Of a stretch of DNA of 64,000 nt, positions 54,218-63,697 are shown one piece after another; the stretch's first letter is position 1; each line of letters begins with the position of its first letter. The position numbers and the translations under genes are program-made. A model generated the notes under the pieces. That model saw nothing but the letters and a program-made list of their open reading frames with translations, was not told where the DNA came from and did not search any database. Location: the NCBI GenBank assembly GCA_022763485.1, contig JALEGX010000145.1, positions 29,186 to 93,185 of the forward strand, read 5' to 3'. This stretch comes from Paracoccaceae bacterium (GTDB taxonomy: Bacteria; Pseudomonadota; Alphaproteobacteria; Rhodobacterales; Rhodobacteraceae).

Positions 54218-55039
54218 TCAGGCCGTCTGAACCGCCAGGCGGGCGGTTGCTTCGGTCTTTTCAAGGGTGTCGATCTCGGTCGAGGTGGCGGCTTCGGAGA
54301 AGTCGCTGCCCGCGCCATAGATTTCGCGGGCCACGCCGGTGGTCAGCTGTTCGGGCAGACCATCGAACACGATCCGGCCGTCCCGCATGCCGATGACCCG
54401 GTCGCAATAGCGGCGCGCCGTATCCAGCGTGTGCAGGTTGGCAATCACGGTACGCCCGTCTTCTTCGTGGATGCGGCGGAGCGCTTCCATGACGGTCTGT
54501 GCGTTCATCGGGTCAAGCGAGGCAATCGGCTCATCCGCCAGGATGATGCGCGGATCCTGCATGAGCGCACGGGCAATCGCCACGCGCTGCTGCTGGCCGC
54601 CCGACAGGGCCTCGGCCCGTTTGGCTGCGTGCTGGGCGATCCCCAGGCGATCCAGGATGTCGATCGCACGATGGATGTCTTCCATCGGATACAGGTTGAA
54701 CATGGTGGTCAGAACCGAATGCCGGTTCAGCGTGCCGTGCAGCACGTTGGAAACCACATCCATGCGCGGAACCAGATTGAACTGCTGGAAGATCATCGCG
54801 CAGTCGGATTGCCATTCCCGCTTGTCCCGGCCCTTCAGGGCGGTGATGTCACGCCCCTCGAACAGGATCCGGCCCTCGGTGGCATCACTCAACCGGTTGA
54901 TCATGCGCAACAGGGTTGATTTACCTGCACCGGAACGGCCGATGATGCCGATCATACAAGGCTTGTCGACGTCCAGAGTAGCGGAATCCACCGCTTTGTT
55001 CGCTCCGAACTGTTTGGTTAGTTTGTCAATGCGTAGCAC
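54218..55039 (-). CDS. phnC: Phosphonate ABC transporter ATP-binding protein PhnC
   Basis: A 273-residue ATPase: Walker [14 protein letters not shown], signature [15 protein letters not shown], Walker [14 protein letters not shown]. The start is GTG 55039 ([12 protein letters not shown]) with GGGGGTGG just upstream; the frame continues upstream to 55153 but would read through the candidate Pho box. It energises uptake through the two PhnE permeases. First gene of the phnC-D-E-E transport operon. Confidence 0.95.
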   Translation of the reverse strand: MLRIDKLTKQFGANKAVDSATLDVDKPCMIGIIGRSGAGKSTLLRMINRLSDATEGRILFEGRDITALKGRDKREWQSDCAMIFQQFNLVPRMDVVSNVLHGTLNRHSVLTTMFNLYPMEDIHRAIDILDRLGIAQHAAKRAEALSGGQQQRVAIARALMQDPRIILADEPIASLDPMNAQTVMEALRRIHEEDGRTVIANLHTLDTARRYCDRVIGMRDGRIVFDGLPEQLTTGVAREIYGAGSDFSEAATSTEIDTLEKTEATARLAVQTA

Positions 55040-55093
55040 GTGCCACCCCCGGATCTTTCCGGCAGTGCAATAGGGAAGACTCTCAAACAGTTT

Positions 55094-55122
55094 GTGAAAG
55101 CCCGGTGAAACTTTTGTAACGC
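55094..55122 (-). promoter_or_regulatory. Candidate Pho box upstream of phnC
   Basis: On the minus strand three 7-mers recur with the 11 bp period of Pho boxes: GCGTTAC (55122-55116), GTTTCAC (55111-55105) and CTTTCAC (55100-55094), separated by 4 bases. TGTTTGA follows in the same register. A -10-like TATTGC lies 10 bp beyond that last unit and the phnC start is about 55 bp downstream of the box. This matches a PhoB-type site (consensus near CTGTCAT-N4-CTGTCAT) and would couple phosphonate uptake to phosphate starvation. Inferred. Confidence 0.5.
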
Positions 55123-55326
55123 ACGTCAGAGGCGGACAAATGTGGCTGCGCAAAGTTTCCCTGCCAGCAAGCCTGTATCACGTGGCCTTTCGTGATCTGT
55201 TTAACCGACGTCCTTGACGAGACGTCCGACAAGGTGCGGCGTTGATCACGAATTCCAAGGCACCCTATCGCCGGAGGCGGATCGGCGGTATACGCGCGGG
55301 CGACTCACATACAAGCAGGTGCTGCC

Positions 55327-56016
55327 ATGAGCTTTGACCGCAACATCAAGATCGCCCCCTCCATCCTGTCCGCCGACTTCGCCAATTTCGGCCAGGAAAT
55401 CCAGGCCATCGAGGCGCAGGGCGCGGATTGGGTCCACGTGGATGTCATGGACGGCCACTTCGTGCCGAACCTGACCTTCGGCCCAATGGCCGTCAAAGCC
55501 TTCCGCCCGCATGTGAAAACGGTGATGGACGTGCACCTGATGATCGCCCCCGTCGATCCTTATATTGACGCCTATGCTGACGCGGGCGCCGACGTGCTGA
55601 CCGCCCATGTCGAGGCCGGACCGCACATCCACCGCACCCTTCAGGCGATCCGCGGTGCGGGTATGAAGGCCGGCGTGGCGCTGAACCCCGGCACCCCTGC
55701 CGAAGCGGTTGCGCATCTGCTGGACCTGACCGACCTGATCTGCGTGATGACCGTGAACCCGGGCTTTGGCGGCCAGAAGTTCATCGACATGACCGGCAAG
55801 GTGCGTCAGCTGCGCGAGATGATCGGAGACCGACCGGTCCATATCGAAATCGATGGAGGCGTGGATCCAAAGACCGCACCGCTGGTGGCCCAGGCAGGAG
55901 CCGATGTTCTGGTCGCCGGATCCGCGGTCTTCAAAGGCGGATCAGTCACCAACCCTGAGGTTTACGGTGAAAACATCCGCGGCATCCGCGCCGCTGCGGA
56001 AGGTGTCTGGGCCTGA
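55327..56016 (+). CDS. rpe: Ribulose-phosphate 3-epimerase
   Basis: A 229-residue TIM-barrel epimerase interconverting ribulose 5-phosphate and xylulose 5-phosphate in the pentose phosphate and Calvin pathways. Signatures are IAPSILSADFANFGQEI, WVHVDVMDGHFVPNLTFGP (metal and catalytic Asp), MTVNPGFGGQKFI and IEIDGGVDP (phosphate site). Length typical. Its nearest neighbours are the divergent phnC gene and the convergent thioesterase gene. It may help process ribose phosphates from C-P lyase (inference). Confidence 0.96.
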   Translation: MSFDRNIKIAPSILSADFANFGQEIQAIEAQGADWVHVDVMDGHFVPNLTFGPMAVKAFRPHVKTVMDVHLMIAPVDPYIDAYADAGADVLTAHVEAGPHIHRTLQAIRGAGMKAGVALNPGTPAEAVAHLLDLTDLICVMTVNPGFGGQKFIDMTGKVRQLREMIGDRPVHIEIDGGVDPKTAPLVAQAGADVLVAGSAVFKGGSVTNPEVYGENIRGIRAAAEGVWA

Positions 56017-56030
56017 TATCGGGCCAGACC

Positions 56031-56060
56031 AAAAAGAAGTGGGGCGCGGATCGCGCCCCA
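56031..56060. terminator. Intrinsic terminator between convergent rpe and thioesterase genes
   Basis: An 8-bp perfect stem GGGGCGCG (56041-56048) and CGCGCCCC (56052-56059) around a 3-base loop is flanked on the left by AAAAAG (56031-56036). Read on the minus strand, the stem is followed by a T-rich tail, so it terminates the thioesterase transcript and may also stop rpe transcription. Confidence 0.75.
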
Positions 56061-56104
56061 ATACATGCTCCGAGCCACGCCCCGGATCACGCGCTGCACC
56101 GGGT

Positions 56105-56521
56105 CTACTTGCGGATCCGTTTGAAGATCCCCGCCGCAGTGGCCAGCAGCTGCCCCTCTTCGTCGCGCAGTTCCCCATTCACGTAGGAAATGGAACGGCC
56201 GCCGCCCGTGGGCTGCGCGGTTGCCGTCACGCGCCCGCCGCGTCCCGCGCCAACATAGTTGATGTTCAACGACACGGTCACCAGAGCAGCGTGGTTTTCG
56301 GGGTCGAAGTAATGGGACGCCGTGTTCCCGCACACGACATCCAGCACCGTGGCCACCATGCCACCATGCAGGATCCCATGCCGGTTCATGTGTTTGGCTT
56401 CCAGGTCCAGCGTGACCGTACAAACCCCGGTGTCCTTGTCCAGGCGGGTCTTGTAGCCCACCATCTGCTGGCAACCGGGGTCCTCGATCATCCAGGGTTC
56501 TGCGTCAGACGCTGAGGGCAA
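56105..56521 (-). CDS. PaaI-family (hot-dog) thioesterase
   Basis: A 138-residue hot-dog thioesterase. The motif HGGMVATVLDVVCGNTA carries the catalytic aspartate region, and SLNINYVGAGRGGRVTATA completes the PaaI pattern. It hydrolyses acyl-CoA or aryl-CoA esters and probably clears stalled intermediates of the neighbouring beta-oxidation enzymes. The start overlaps the acyl-CoA dehydrogenase gene by 17 bp, so it is part of the same transcript. Confidence 0.88.
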   Translation of the reverse strand: MPSASDAEPWMIEDPGCQQMVGYKTRLDKDTGVCTVTLDLEAKHMNRHGILHGGMVATVLDVVCGNTASHYFDPENHAALVTVSLNINYVGAGRGGRVTATAQPTGGGRSISYVNGELRDEEGQLLATAAGIFKRIRK

Positions 56522-57635
56522 TGAACTGCTCCAGATGGTAATCCGTATCTCCGAACCGGTGATCGGCCATCACGATGCGTTTCGCAAGATGGGCCAGCTC
56601 ATATTCCTGGGTCATGGCGATCCCGCCGTGCATCTGGATGGTGTCCTCGGCCACCATCCGCCCGGCCCGCCCGATCAGGTTGCGCGCAGCCGCCACATGC
56701 CGGTCGCGCATCCGCGCCTCATCGGCCAGATGTCCGGCAACATTGATTGTCGCTGAACGTGCCTGTTCCAGCTCGATCCACAGGTCCGCCATCCGGTGCT
56801 GCAACACCTGGAAGGTGCCAATCGGACGCCCGAATTGCTGACGGGTCAGCAGATAGCCGCGGGTCAGTTCGGTCGCCGCCTCCATGGCCCCCAGGGTTTC
56901 GGCGGCAAGCGCCACCGAGGCGGCCGCCGCACGCTCGACAATCGCCGGGAAAGCAGCACCCGCTGCGCCCAGCCGCGCCGTTGCGGGCAGGCGCACCTGA
57001 TCCAGATCCACTTCTGCCGCGCGGCCACCGGCCAGCAGGGGATAGCCGCGCAACGACACGCCGGGTGCATCGCGCGGCACAAGCACCAGCGAGATCCCGT
57101 CCGCATCTCCGGCCTCACCGCTTTCACGGGCGGAGACAACCAGCATCTCTGCGGCCTCGGCGTTGACCACCACAGCCTTGCGCCCGCTCAGCGTCAGCGT
57201 GCCATCCTCTTCGGTCAGAGTGGTTGTCACGCGGCTCAGGTCATACCGCCCCCCCGGTTCGGAATGGGCAAAACCCAGTTGCAGATCCCCAGCGATGACC
57301 CGCTCAACCAGCGCCTGTTGCTCAGCATTTCCCAACGCGGCGATCAGTCCCCCGCCCAGCACCGCCGTGTCCAGAAACGGCTCCACCACGCCAGCGCGCC
57401 CCAGTTCCTCGAACACGGTGGTGATGTCGAAACCGGCCCCGCCAAAACCGCCCTGTTCTTCCGTGAACAGCGCGCCAACAACGCCCAGTTCGGACAGCTG
57501 CGCCCAGATCTCGGCCGAAAAGCCCTGATCACTGCCGATGATCCCGTTGCGCACTTCGGTGGTGTAGCGGTCGGCCAGGAAACGCCGCAGGCTGTCCTGC
57601 AGCATCTGCCGTTCTTCGGTCAGCTCAAAATTCAT
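56505..57635 (-). CDS. Acyl-CoA dehydrogenase (shorter partner)
   Basis: A 376-residue flavoprotein of the acyl-CoA dehydrogenase family. N-terminal helical domain (MNFELTEERQMLQDSLRRF), middle beta domain, and C-terminal domain with RQQFGRPIGTFQVLQHRMADLW and MHGGIAMTQEYELAHLAKR. The medium-chain-type catalytic Glu is not evident (HGGIAMTQEY). It overlaps the next acyl-CoA dehydrogenase gene by 4 bp, and such adjacent pairs can form heteromers. It oxidises an acyl-CoA to the 2-enoyl-CoA; the chain type is unknown. Confidence 0.9.
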   Translation of the reverse strand: MNFELTEERQMLQDSLRRFLADRYTTEVRNGIIGSDQGFSAEIWAQLSELGVVGALFTEEQGGFGGAGFDITTVFEELGRAGVVEPFLDTAVLGGGLIAALGNAEQQALVERVIAGDLQLGFAHSEPGGRYDLSRVTTTLTEEDGTLTLSGRKAVVVNAEAAEMLVVSARESGEAGDADGISLVLVPRDAPGVSLRGYPLLAGGRAAEVDLDQVRLPATARLGAAGAAFPAIVERAAAASVALAAETLGAMEAATELTRGYLLTRQQFGRPIGTFQVLQHRMADLWIELEQARSATINVAGHLADEARMRDRHVAAARNLIGRAGRMVAEDTIQMHGGIAMTQEYELAHLAKRIVMADHRFGDTDYHLEQFIALSV

Positions 57636-58831
57636 GCTCCGCCTCCCAGTTTGACCTTGGCGATGATATTGCGCTGGATCTCATTCGATCCGCCAAAGAT
57701 CGAAAGCTTGCGATTGTTGAAATACTGCGGCGAAACCTGTTCGGCCCCTTCCGGACCAATCGGAGGTTCATTGCCGCCTTCCACCGCTTCGGATGCGAAG
57801 GGCATTGCATAGAGCCCTGCGGCACGGCGCGCCAAATCGTTGATTTCCTGACGGATGATCGTGCCTTTGACCTTCAGCATCGAGCTTTCCACACCCGGTG
57901 CCTGGCCACTTGCCGCCCTAGAGATGATGCGCAGATTGGTCGTAGACATCGCCATCAGATCAATTTCGGCCTTGGCCAGCCGCGCTGCGAAATGCGGGTT
58001 TTCGATCAGCGGACGCCCGCCGGACATTTCGGCCCGCGCCATGCGTTTGACCGCGTCCAGCCCCGCCTGGCTGAACCCGACACCGGCGATATTGGTCCGT
58101 TCGTGGGTCAGCAGGTATTTCGCATAGGTCCAGCCCCGGTTTTCCTCACCCACCAGGTTTTCGACAGGCACCCGGACATCGGTGAACCAGACTTCATTCA
58201 CCTCATGCGTACCGTCCAGCAGAATGATCGGACGCACTTCGACACCCGGCGTATCCATATCGATCAACAGGAAGGAAATGCCCTCCTGCTGCTTGGCCTC
58301 CGGATTTGTGCGCACAAGGCAGAAGATCCAGTTGGCGTGTTGTCCCAATGTGGTCCAGGTCTTCTGGCCGTTGACCACATAGTGATCCCCTTCTCGGACC
58401 GCCTTGGTCTTAAGCGAGGCCAGATCCGACCCGGCCCCGGGCTCCGAGTAGCCCTGACACCACCAGTCCTCGCCTGACAGGATACGCGGCAGGTAATGAT
58501 CCTGCTGTGTCTTGGAGCCGAATTTCTGCAACACGGGCGCCAGCATGGTCAGCCCGAACGGCACGACACGTGGTGCATGGGCACGGCAGCATTCCTCTTC
58601 GAAGATGTGCCGCTGCACCGCATTCCATTCACAGCCGCCGAACTCGCGGGGCCAGTTCGGGGCCAGCCATCCCTGTTCATTCAGGATCGCGTGCCAGCGA
58701 TCATGTCCTTCCTTGCCCAGGCTGCGCCCCTCGCGCACGGCGTCGGACATGTCCTGTGGAAGTTTCTCGTCCAGAAACCTCCTGACTTCATCGCGAAAGG
58801 CCAGTTCCTCGGCGGAATAACTCAAGTCCAT
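57632..58831 (-). CDS. Acyl-CoA dehydrogenase (longer partner)
   Basis: A 399-residue acyl-CoA dehydrogenase. Motifs seen are QGYSEPGAGSDLASL (substrate/FAD loop), YVVNGQKTWTT, LTHERTNIAGVG and the C-terminal IFGGSNEIQRNIIAK. The start at 58831 (MDLSYSAEELAF) has GGGAGGAA upstream; the longer frame runs into the repeat. Co-transcribed with the shorter partner by a 4 bp overlap. Confidence 0.92.
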   Translation of the reverse strand: MDLSYSAEELAFRDEVRRFLDEKLPQDMSDAVREGRSLGKEGHDRWHAILNEQGWLAPNWPREFGGCEWNAVQRHIFEEECCRAHAPRVVPFGLTMLAPVLQKFGSKTQQDHYLPRILSGEDWWCQGYSEPGAGSDLASLKTKAVREGDHYVVNGQKTWTTLGQHANWIFCLVRTNPEAKQQEGISFLLIDMDTPGVEVRPIILLDGTHEVNEVWFTDVRVPVENLVGEENRGWTYAKYLLTHERTNIAGVGFSQAGLDAVKRMARAEMSGGRPLIENPHFAARLAKAEIDLMAMSTTNLRIISRAASGQAPGVESSMLKVKGTIIRQEINDLARRAAGLYAMPFASEAVEGGNEPPIGPEGAEQVSPQYFNNRKLSIFGGSNEIQRNIIAKVKLGGGA

Positions 58832-58857
58832 GCAGTTCCTCCCAGACAACATGTTGG

Positions 58858-58967
58858 ATGCGAGGCTCTGCCTCGCGCTCCGGAGTATTTGCAACGAGAA
58901 GAAGCAAGAGTGAGCCAAGTCTTCTTCTCGTGTGAAATACTCCGGGGGTCAGGGGGCAGCGCCCCCT
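58858..58967. repeat. Composite palindromic intergenic repeat, copy B
   Basis: Same 33 bp lead (58858-58890) as copy A, then ACGAGAAGAAG (58894-58904). Here the second half is intact: CTTCTTCTCGT (58921-58931) and AAATACTCCGG (58935-58945) are inverted copies of ACGAGAAGAAG and CCGGAGTATTT (58880-58890), giving a long interrupted hairpin. A separate GGGGGC-AGC-GCCCCC hairpin (58952-58966) follows. It ends eight bases from the thiolase stop codon and separates thiolase from the acyl-CoA dehydrogenase genes. Probably a REP-like element that also terminates transcription. Confidence 0.88.
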
Positions 58968-58973
58968 GCACGT

Positions 58974-60149
58974 TCAGTAGATTTCGAACAGACCGGCCGC
59001 GCCCATGCCACCACCGATACACATGGTAACCACGCCCAGTTTGGACCCGCGGCGCTTACCCTCCAGCAGCAGGTGCCCGGCCAGGCGCGCACCGGTCATG
59101 CCGAAGGGGTGACCGATTGCGATCGACCCGCCGTTGACGTTGTATTTCTCCGGGTCGATTTCCAGGCGGTCGCGGGAATAGAGACACTGGCTGGCGAAGG
59201 CCTCGTTCAGTTCCCACAGGTCGATGTCATTCACCTTCAGGCCATGACGCTCCAGCAGGCGCGGCACTGCGAAGACGGGACCGATGCCCATTTCATCCGG
59301 CTCACATCCTGCGACGGCAAAGCCCTTGAAAGCGCCCAGCGGCTCAAGACCGCGCTTTTCAGCTTCGGCAGCTTCCATCAGCACCAGAGCGGCGGCACCG
59401 TCGCTCAGTTGCGAGGCATTGCCCGCAGTGACGAAGTTGCCTTCGCCGCGAACCGGATCCAGCCCCGCCAATCCCTCCATCGTGGTGCTGGGGCGGTTGC
59501 ATTCATCGCGGTCCACGACAACTTCGCGCTGCGAAATTTCGCCCGTTTCCTTGTCTTTGACTGCCATGGTGGTGGTCATCGGCACGATTTCGTCGGCGAA
59601 TTTGCCAGCGTCCTGCGCCGCAGCCATGCGCTGCTGGCTCTGCAAGGAAAACTCGTCCTGATATTCGCGGCTCAGACCATAGCGTTGCGCGACGATATCG
59701 GCGGTTTCGATCATCGCCATGTAGATCGCCGGCTTGTGCTCCTGGATCCAGGCCTCGGGCGCGGGGCGGGTCTTGGGCTGCACCATCGAGATGCTTTCCA
59801 CCCCTCCGGCGACCATCGGACCTGCGCCGTCCTGGGTGATGGCATTGGCCGCCAGCGCAATCGTCTGCAGGCCGGATGAGCAGAAGCGGTTCACGGTCAT
59901 GCCTGATGCGGTGATCGGAAGGCCTGCGCGGATGGCGATCTGGCGACCGATGTTGCCACCGGTTTCGCCTTCGGGGAAGCCGCAACCGATGATGCAGTCC
60001 TCGATTTCGGCACCGGTCAGCCCGGCCCGTTCCACGGCAGAGTTGACCGCATGGCCGCCCATGGTAGCACCGTGGGTCATGTTGAACGACCCGCGGAAGG
60101 ATTTGGCCAGCCCGGTGCGGGCGGTGGATACGATAACGGCTTGTTTCAT
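58974..60149 (-). CDS. Acetyl-CoA acyltransferase (thiolase)
   Basis: A 391-residue thiolase cleaving 3-oxoacyl-CoA with CoA. Active-site residues are nucleophile C90 ([13 protein letters not shown]), histidine in [16 protein letters not shown] and the second cysteine in [13 protein letters not shown]. The start is ATG 60149, which shares a base with the stop of the FadJ-type gene (TGATG); GTG 60152 would add one residue. FadA-like partner of the upstream multifunctional protein. Confidence 0.95.
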   Translation of the reverse strand: MKQAVIVSTARTGLAKSFRGSFNMTHGATMGGHAVNSAVERAGLTGAEIEDCIIGCGFPEGETGGNIGRQIAIRAGLPITASGMTVNRFCSSGLQTIALAANAITQDGAGPMVAGGVESISMVQPKTRPAPEAWIQEHKPAIYMAMIETADIVAQRYGLSREYQDEFSLQSQQRMAAAQDAGKFADEIVPMTTTMAVKDKETGEISQREVVVDRDECNRPSTTMEGLAGLDPVRGEGNFVTAGNASQLSDGAAALVLMEAAEAEKRGLEPLGAFKGFAVAGCEPDEMGIGPVFAVPRLLERHGLKVNDIDLWELNEAFASQCLYSRDRLEIDPEKYNVNGGSIAIGHPFGMTGARLAGHLLLEGKRRGSKLGVVTMCIGGGMGAAGLFEIY

Positions 60150-62245
60150 CACGAGGCTTCCTTGTTCAGATCGTCAAAGCTGCGGCGCTCGGCCACCAGT
60201 TGTTCCAGCAGGGGGGCGGGCTGCCAGAAATAGTCATCGGCTTCAGCGTAGCGCTTGATGTCAGCCAGAAGTTCCGGCAGCCCCACGATATCTGCCCATT
60301 TCAGCGGGCCGCCGCGATAGCGCGGGAAGCCGTAACCGAACAGCAGGGTCATATCGACATCCAGCGGCCGTCGGGCGATGCCCTCGCCCACCACCTTGGC
60401 GGCTTCATTGACCATGGCCGCCATGTATTTGCGGACAATTTCTTCGTCCGTGAAGGCGCGTGGGGTGATCCCCTTCTCTGCCCGTTCGGCCTCGATCAGC
60501 TCCATGACTTCCGGGTTCGGCGTGCCACCGCGTTTTCCGGCCTCATACACATAGTAGCCCTTGCCGGTCTTCTGGCCAAAGTTGCCCCCTTCGCAGAGCT
60601 TGTCTGCATAGGAGCTGTCGCGTGCGCGCGGGTCCATACCTTCGGCGCGTTTGCGCTTGCGCACGGCCCAGCCGATATCCAGCCCGGCCAGGTCGGACAC
60701 CGCAAACGGCCCCATGGCAAAACCGAAATCGGTCAGCGCCTTGTCGATCTGGAACGGCGAGGCACCATCCAGAACCATGTGATCTGCGGCAGTGCGATAG
60801 GTGGCAAGGATGCGGTTGCCGATAAACCCGTCACAGACCCCGGCACGGACCGAGATTTTATTGAGCTTCTTGCCCAGTTCGAACCCCGTCGCCACCACAT
60901 CAAGGGCGGTCTCGTCGGCGACCACGACCTCAAGCAGTTTCATTACGTGGGCAGGCGAGAAGAAATGCAGGCCAATGACGTCCTGAGGACGGCTGGTGCA
61001 GGCGGCGATTTCATTGACGTCCAGATAAGAGGTGTTGGAGGCCAGAATGGCGCCCGGCTTGCACACGGCGTCCAGCTTGGTGAAGACCTGTTTCTTGACG
61101 TCCATGTCTTCGAACACCGCTTCGATCACCAGATCCACCTGGGCCAGCGCGTCATAATCGATGGCCATCGTCAGCGCGTCATTGGTCAGCGCGTCGAATT
61201 TTTCCTGGCTGATTTTGCCACGCTTCAGCGCCCCCTGAAGATTGCCCTGAATACGGCCCTTGGCCGCATCAGCCGCATCCTGGTTCATTTCCAGCAGGGT
61301 GACGCGGATCCCGGCCAGCAGCGCGGCAGTCGCGATGCCAGCGCCCATGGTGCCGCCGCCGATGACCCCAACAGTATCCAGCGCACGCGGTGCCACACCT
61401 TTGAGCTCGGGCAACTTCGACACAGCGCGTTCAGAGAAGAACGCGTGGATCAGCCCAAGGCGCTGGTCCGAGTTCATCAGTTCCATGAACAGTTCACGCT
61501 CACGCTTCAGGCCCGCTTCGAAGCTTTCCGCTTCGCACCCTGCCTGGATCGATCGAACGGCCGTGGCGGGGGATTGCTGGCCCCGGCCCTTCTTGAGCAC
61601 GGCATCATAGACCGCGTCGAAATCCACCGGGGTCGGCGCGGGCATCTCACCCACGGCGCGGCGCTCTGCCCCGCTGTCCAGCAGCGATTTCGTATAGGCC
61701 AGACCGATCTCACGCGGGTCACCGTCTTCGACCTTGTCCAGAATGCCCAGTTTCAGGGCTTCGGCGGCGCCGACATGACGGCCCGACGTGATCAGGTCCA
61801 AGGCGGCCTCAACACCTGTCACACGCGGCAGGCGCTGCGTGCCGCCCGCCCCCGGCAGGATGCCAAGATGCACTTCGGGCAGGCCAACTTTGGCCGTGGG
61901 CACCGCGATGCGGTAGTGGCAGGACAGCGCCACTTCAAGCCCACCACCCAGCGCGGTGCCATGCAGCGACGACACGACCAGAAGCGGCGAGGCTTCGATC
62001 CGGGAACACAGGTCCGGCAGGAAGGGATCCAGCGGTGCCTTGCCGAATTCCCGAATGTCAGCACCGGCAAAATAGGTGCGCCCGTCCCCATAGATCAGAA
62101 CGGCCTTTGCCCCTTCGGATTCTGCGCGTTCGATCCCGGCCTGAAGGCCGCGGCGTACATCCACACCCAGCGCATTGACCGGTGGGTTCTGCGCCTTCAG
62201 AACAGCAATGTCTCCGACACGTTCATAGGCGATGGCTTCCGTCAT
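60149..62245 (-). CDS. Multifunctional enoyl-CoA hydratase / 3-hydroxyacyl-CoA dehydrogenase (FadB/FadJ type)
   Basis: A 698-residue beta-oxidation enzyme. N-terminal crotonase domain (about 1-190) with GADIREFG and GGGLEVAL...[15 protein letters not shown], containing both catalytic glutamates. NAD-binding domain from about 298 ([21 protein letters not shown]) with [16 protein letters not shown], and two C-terminal 3HCDH domains. It hydrates 2-enoyl-CoA and oxidises the 3-hydroxyacyl-CoA. The start at 62245 ([11 protein letters not shown]) has AGAGGG upstream. Coupled to the thiolase gene. Confidence 0.95.
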   Translation of the reverse strand: MTEAIAYERVGDIAVLKAQNPPVNALGVDVRRGLQAGIERAESEGAKAVLIYGDGRTYFAGADIREFGKAPLDPFLPDLCSRIEASPLLVVSSLHGTALGGGLEVALSCHYRIAVPTAKVGLPEVHLGILPGAGGTQRLPRVTGVEAALDLITSGRHVGAAEALKLGILDKVEDGDPREIGLAYTKSLLDSGAERRAVGEMPAPTPVDFDAVYDAVLKKGRGQQSPATAVRSIQAGCEAESFEAGLKRERELFMELMNSDQRLGLIHAFFSERAVSKLPELKGVAPRALDTVGVIGGGTMGAGIATAALLAGIRVTLLEMNQDAADAAKGRIQGNLQGALKRGKISQEKFDALTNDALTMAIDYDALAQVDLVIEAVFEDMDVKKQVFTKLDAVCKPGAILASNTSYLDVNEIAACTSRPQDVIGLHFFSPAHVMKLLEVVVADETALDVVATGFELGKKLNKISVRAGVCDGFIGNRILATYRTAADHMVLDGASPFQIDKALTDFGFAMGPFAVSDLAGLDIGWAVRKRKRAEGMDPRARDSSYADKLCEGGNFGQKTGKGYYVYEAGKRGGTPNPEVMELIEAERAEKGITPRAFTDEEIVRKYMAAMVNEAAKVVGEGIARRPLDVDMTLLFGYGFPRYRGGPLKWADIVGLPELLADIKRYAEADDYFWQPAPLLEQLVAERRSFDDLNKEAS

Positions 62246-62301
62246 GTGTTTCCCTCTTTTGCTCGGCCAATGCGATCCTGGACCGGTTGGCTCCAACACG
62301 T

Positions 62302-62320
62302 TGCGGAACAGCGTTCCGCA
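62302..62320. promoter_or_regulatory. Candidate operator (TGCGGAAC-N3-GTTCCGCA) upstream of the beta-oxidation genes
   Basis: A perfect 8-base inverted repeat with a 3-base spacer lies 57-75 bp upstream of the FadB/FadJ-type start. An extra half-site GTTCCGCA occurs at 62375-62382. The symmetry and place suit binding by a dimeric repressor of fatty-acid genes such as a TetR or GntR member; no cognate regulator gene is in the window. Inferred. Confidence 0.45.
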
Positions 62321-62443
62321 GCCCTTTTCAAAGTTGTAGTCAGCAAAGATGCCCGGGCGCAAACCCGCAGTGCCGTTCCGCAAACAAACCTTGCGTCACA
62401 TTCGACCGACTGGACGGTTTATTATCAGGTCAGAGCAATTGGA

Positions 62444-62477
62444 ACAATGCGGCATTCGAGGGTCAATGCCGCATTGT
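62444..62477. terminator. 13-bp perfect hairpin downstream of the FAD oxidoreductase gene
   Basis: ACAATGCGGCATT (62444-62456) and AATGCCGCATTGT (62465-62477) form a perfect 13-bp stem with an 8-base loop, 15 bp after the stop codon of the FAD gene on the minus strand. No T-run follows, so it could be a rho-assisted terminator or an mRNA-stabilising end rather than a classic intrinsic terminator. Confidence 0.5.
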
Positions 62478-62491
62478 CGGAGGTCGTCAGC

Positions 62492-63697
62492 TCAGATTAC
62501 GGCCTGTTCGACCAGCAGTTTGCCCTGCGCAATGCGTTCAAAGCCAAAGGGGCTGAGGTCCAGTGTTTCATAGCGTCCCGAAACGATCCATTCGGCCAGC
62601 CCGCGCCCCATTGCAGGGGATTGCTGGAAGCCGTGGCCCGAGAACCCGTTGACCAGCAGGAAGTTCGGCAGTTCCGGGTGCGGGCCGACCAGCGCGTTCT
62701 GGTCCAGCGTGTTATAGGCATAATGCCCAACCCAGCTTTGCACCACGCGCAGCGCTTCGAACTGCGGAATACGCGTGGCCACGGCGGGCCAGACCTTGTC
62801 CATCCAGAGACCGAGATCTTCGACGAAATCATCGGGCGCAACGGCAATGTCTTCGTCGGGGGCTGCGCCGATCATGTAATACTGCCCGTCCGTGCGCATA
62901 TGTACGCCGGACGGGTCCACGGTCAGCGGCAGGTCCTGATCCAGCGGGTTTTCCGCCTCTACCACATAGGTGTAGCGCTTGCGTGGCTCGATCGGCAGGG
63001 ACAGCCCCGCCATTCCGGCGACGCCCGCAGCGCGGGGTCCTGCTGCGTTGACCACGACTCCACAGCCGATCACCGACCCATCGGCCAGTTTGACCCCTGT
63101 GGCGCGATCGGCGCTGCGCTCGATACCCACGACTTCGTTCTGCACGAATTCGACCCCGGCATCCCGCGCCTTGCGTTTCCACCAGTCAAACATCGTGCCA
63201 CCGTCAAAATAGCCCTCATCCGCGGTGCCAAGAGACCCGATCCGCACCCCATCCAGATCATAGAACGGAAACCGCTCTGCCAACTGTTCGGGCGTCAGGA
63301 TTTCGGTCGCCGCCCCATTTTCATTCTGCAGCTGCGCGGCGGCGCGCAGGTTCTGCTCGCCTTCGGCGCTGCCTGCCAGATAGAGATAGCCGAATTCGTG
63401 CAGCTTGATGTCCGGCACATCCGGATCACCGCCAAGATTGGCACGGAAGTTGCGAATGTAGTCGACACCAAACTGGCTGACCTGCACGTTGATCGCGGTG
63501 GTAAACTGCTGGCGGATGCACGAGTTGGTATGCGCGGTCGAGCAGAGCTCGTAGCTCGGGTCACGTTCCACCACCAGAACCGATCCGTCAAACCCCGGGT
63601 GGGCCGACAGAAACCATGCCGTAGAGGCGCCCATCATGGCCCCCCCAATGATGACAACGTCGTATTTGCTTTGGGACGGAGCGCTCGCGAACTTCAT
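62492..63697 (-). CDS. FAD-dependent oxidoreductase of the D-amino-acid/sarcosine oxidase family
   Basis: A 401-residue DAO-fold flavoprotein. FAD-binding motif VVIIGGAMMGASTAWFLS lies near the N-terminus; C-terminal features are HYAYNTLDQNALVGPHPELPN and VNGFSGHGFQQSPAMGRGLAEWI. The start at 63697 (MKFASAPSQSKYD) matches the family N-terminus; the longer frame reads into the flanking hairpin. Likely oxidises an amino acid, N-methyl amino acid or similar amine; the exact substrate is unknown. Monocistronic. Confidence 0.88.
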   Translation of the reverse strand: MKFASAPSQSKYDVVIIGGAMMGASTAWFLSAHPGFDGSVLVVERDPSYELCSTAHTNSCIRQQFTTAINVQVSQFGVDYIRNFRANLGGDPDVPDIKLHEFGYLYLAGSAEGEQNLRAAAQLQNENGAATEILTPEQLAERFPFYDLDGVRIGSLGTADEGYFDGGTMFDWWKRKARDAGVEFVQNEVVGIERSADRATGVKLADGSVIGCGVVVNAAGPRAAGVAGMAGLSLPIEPRKRYTYVVEAENPLDQDLPLTVDPSGVHMRTDGQYYMIGAAPDEDIAVAPDDFVEDLGLWMDKVWPAVATRIPQFEALRVVQSWVGHYAYNTLDQNALVGPHPELPNFLLVNGFSGHGFQQSPAMGRGLAEWIVSGRYETLDLSPFGFERIAQGKLLVEQAVI

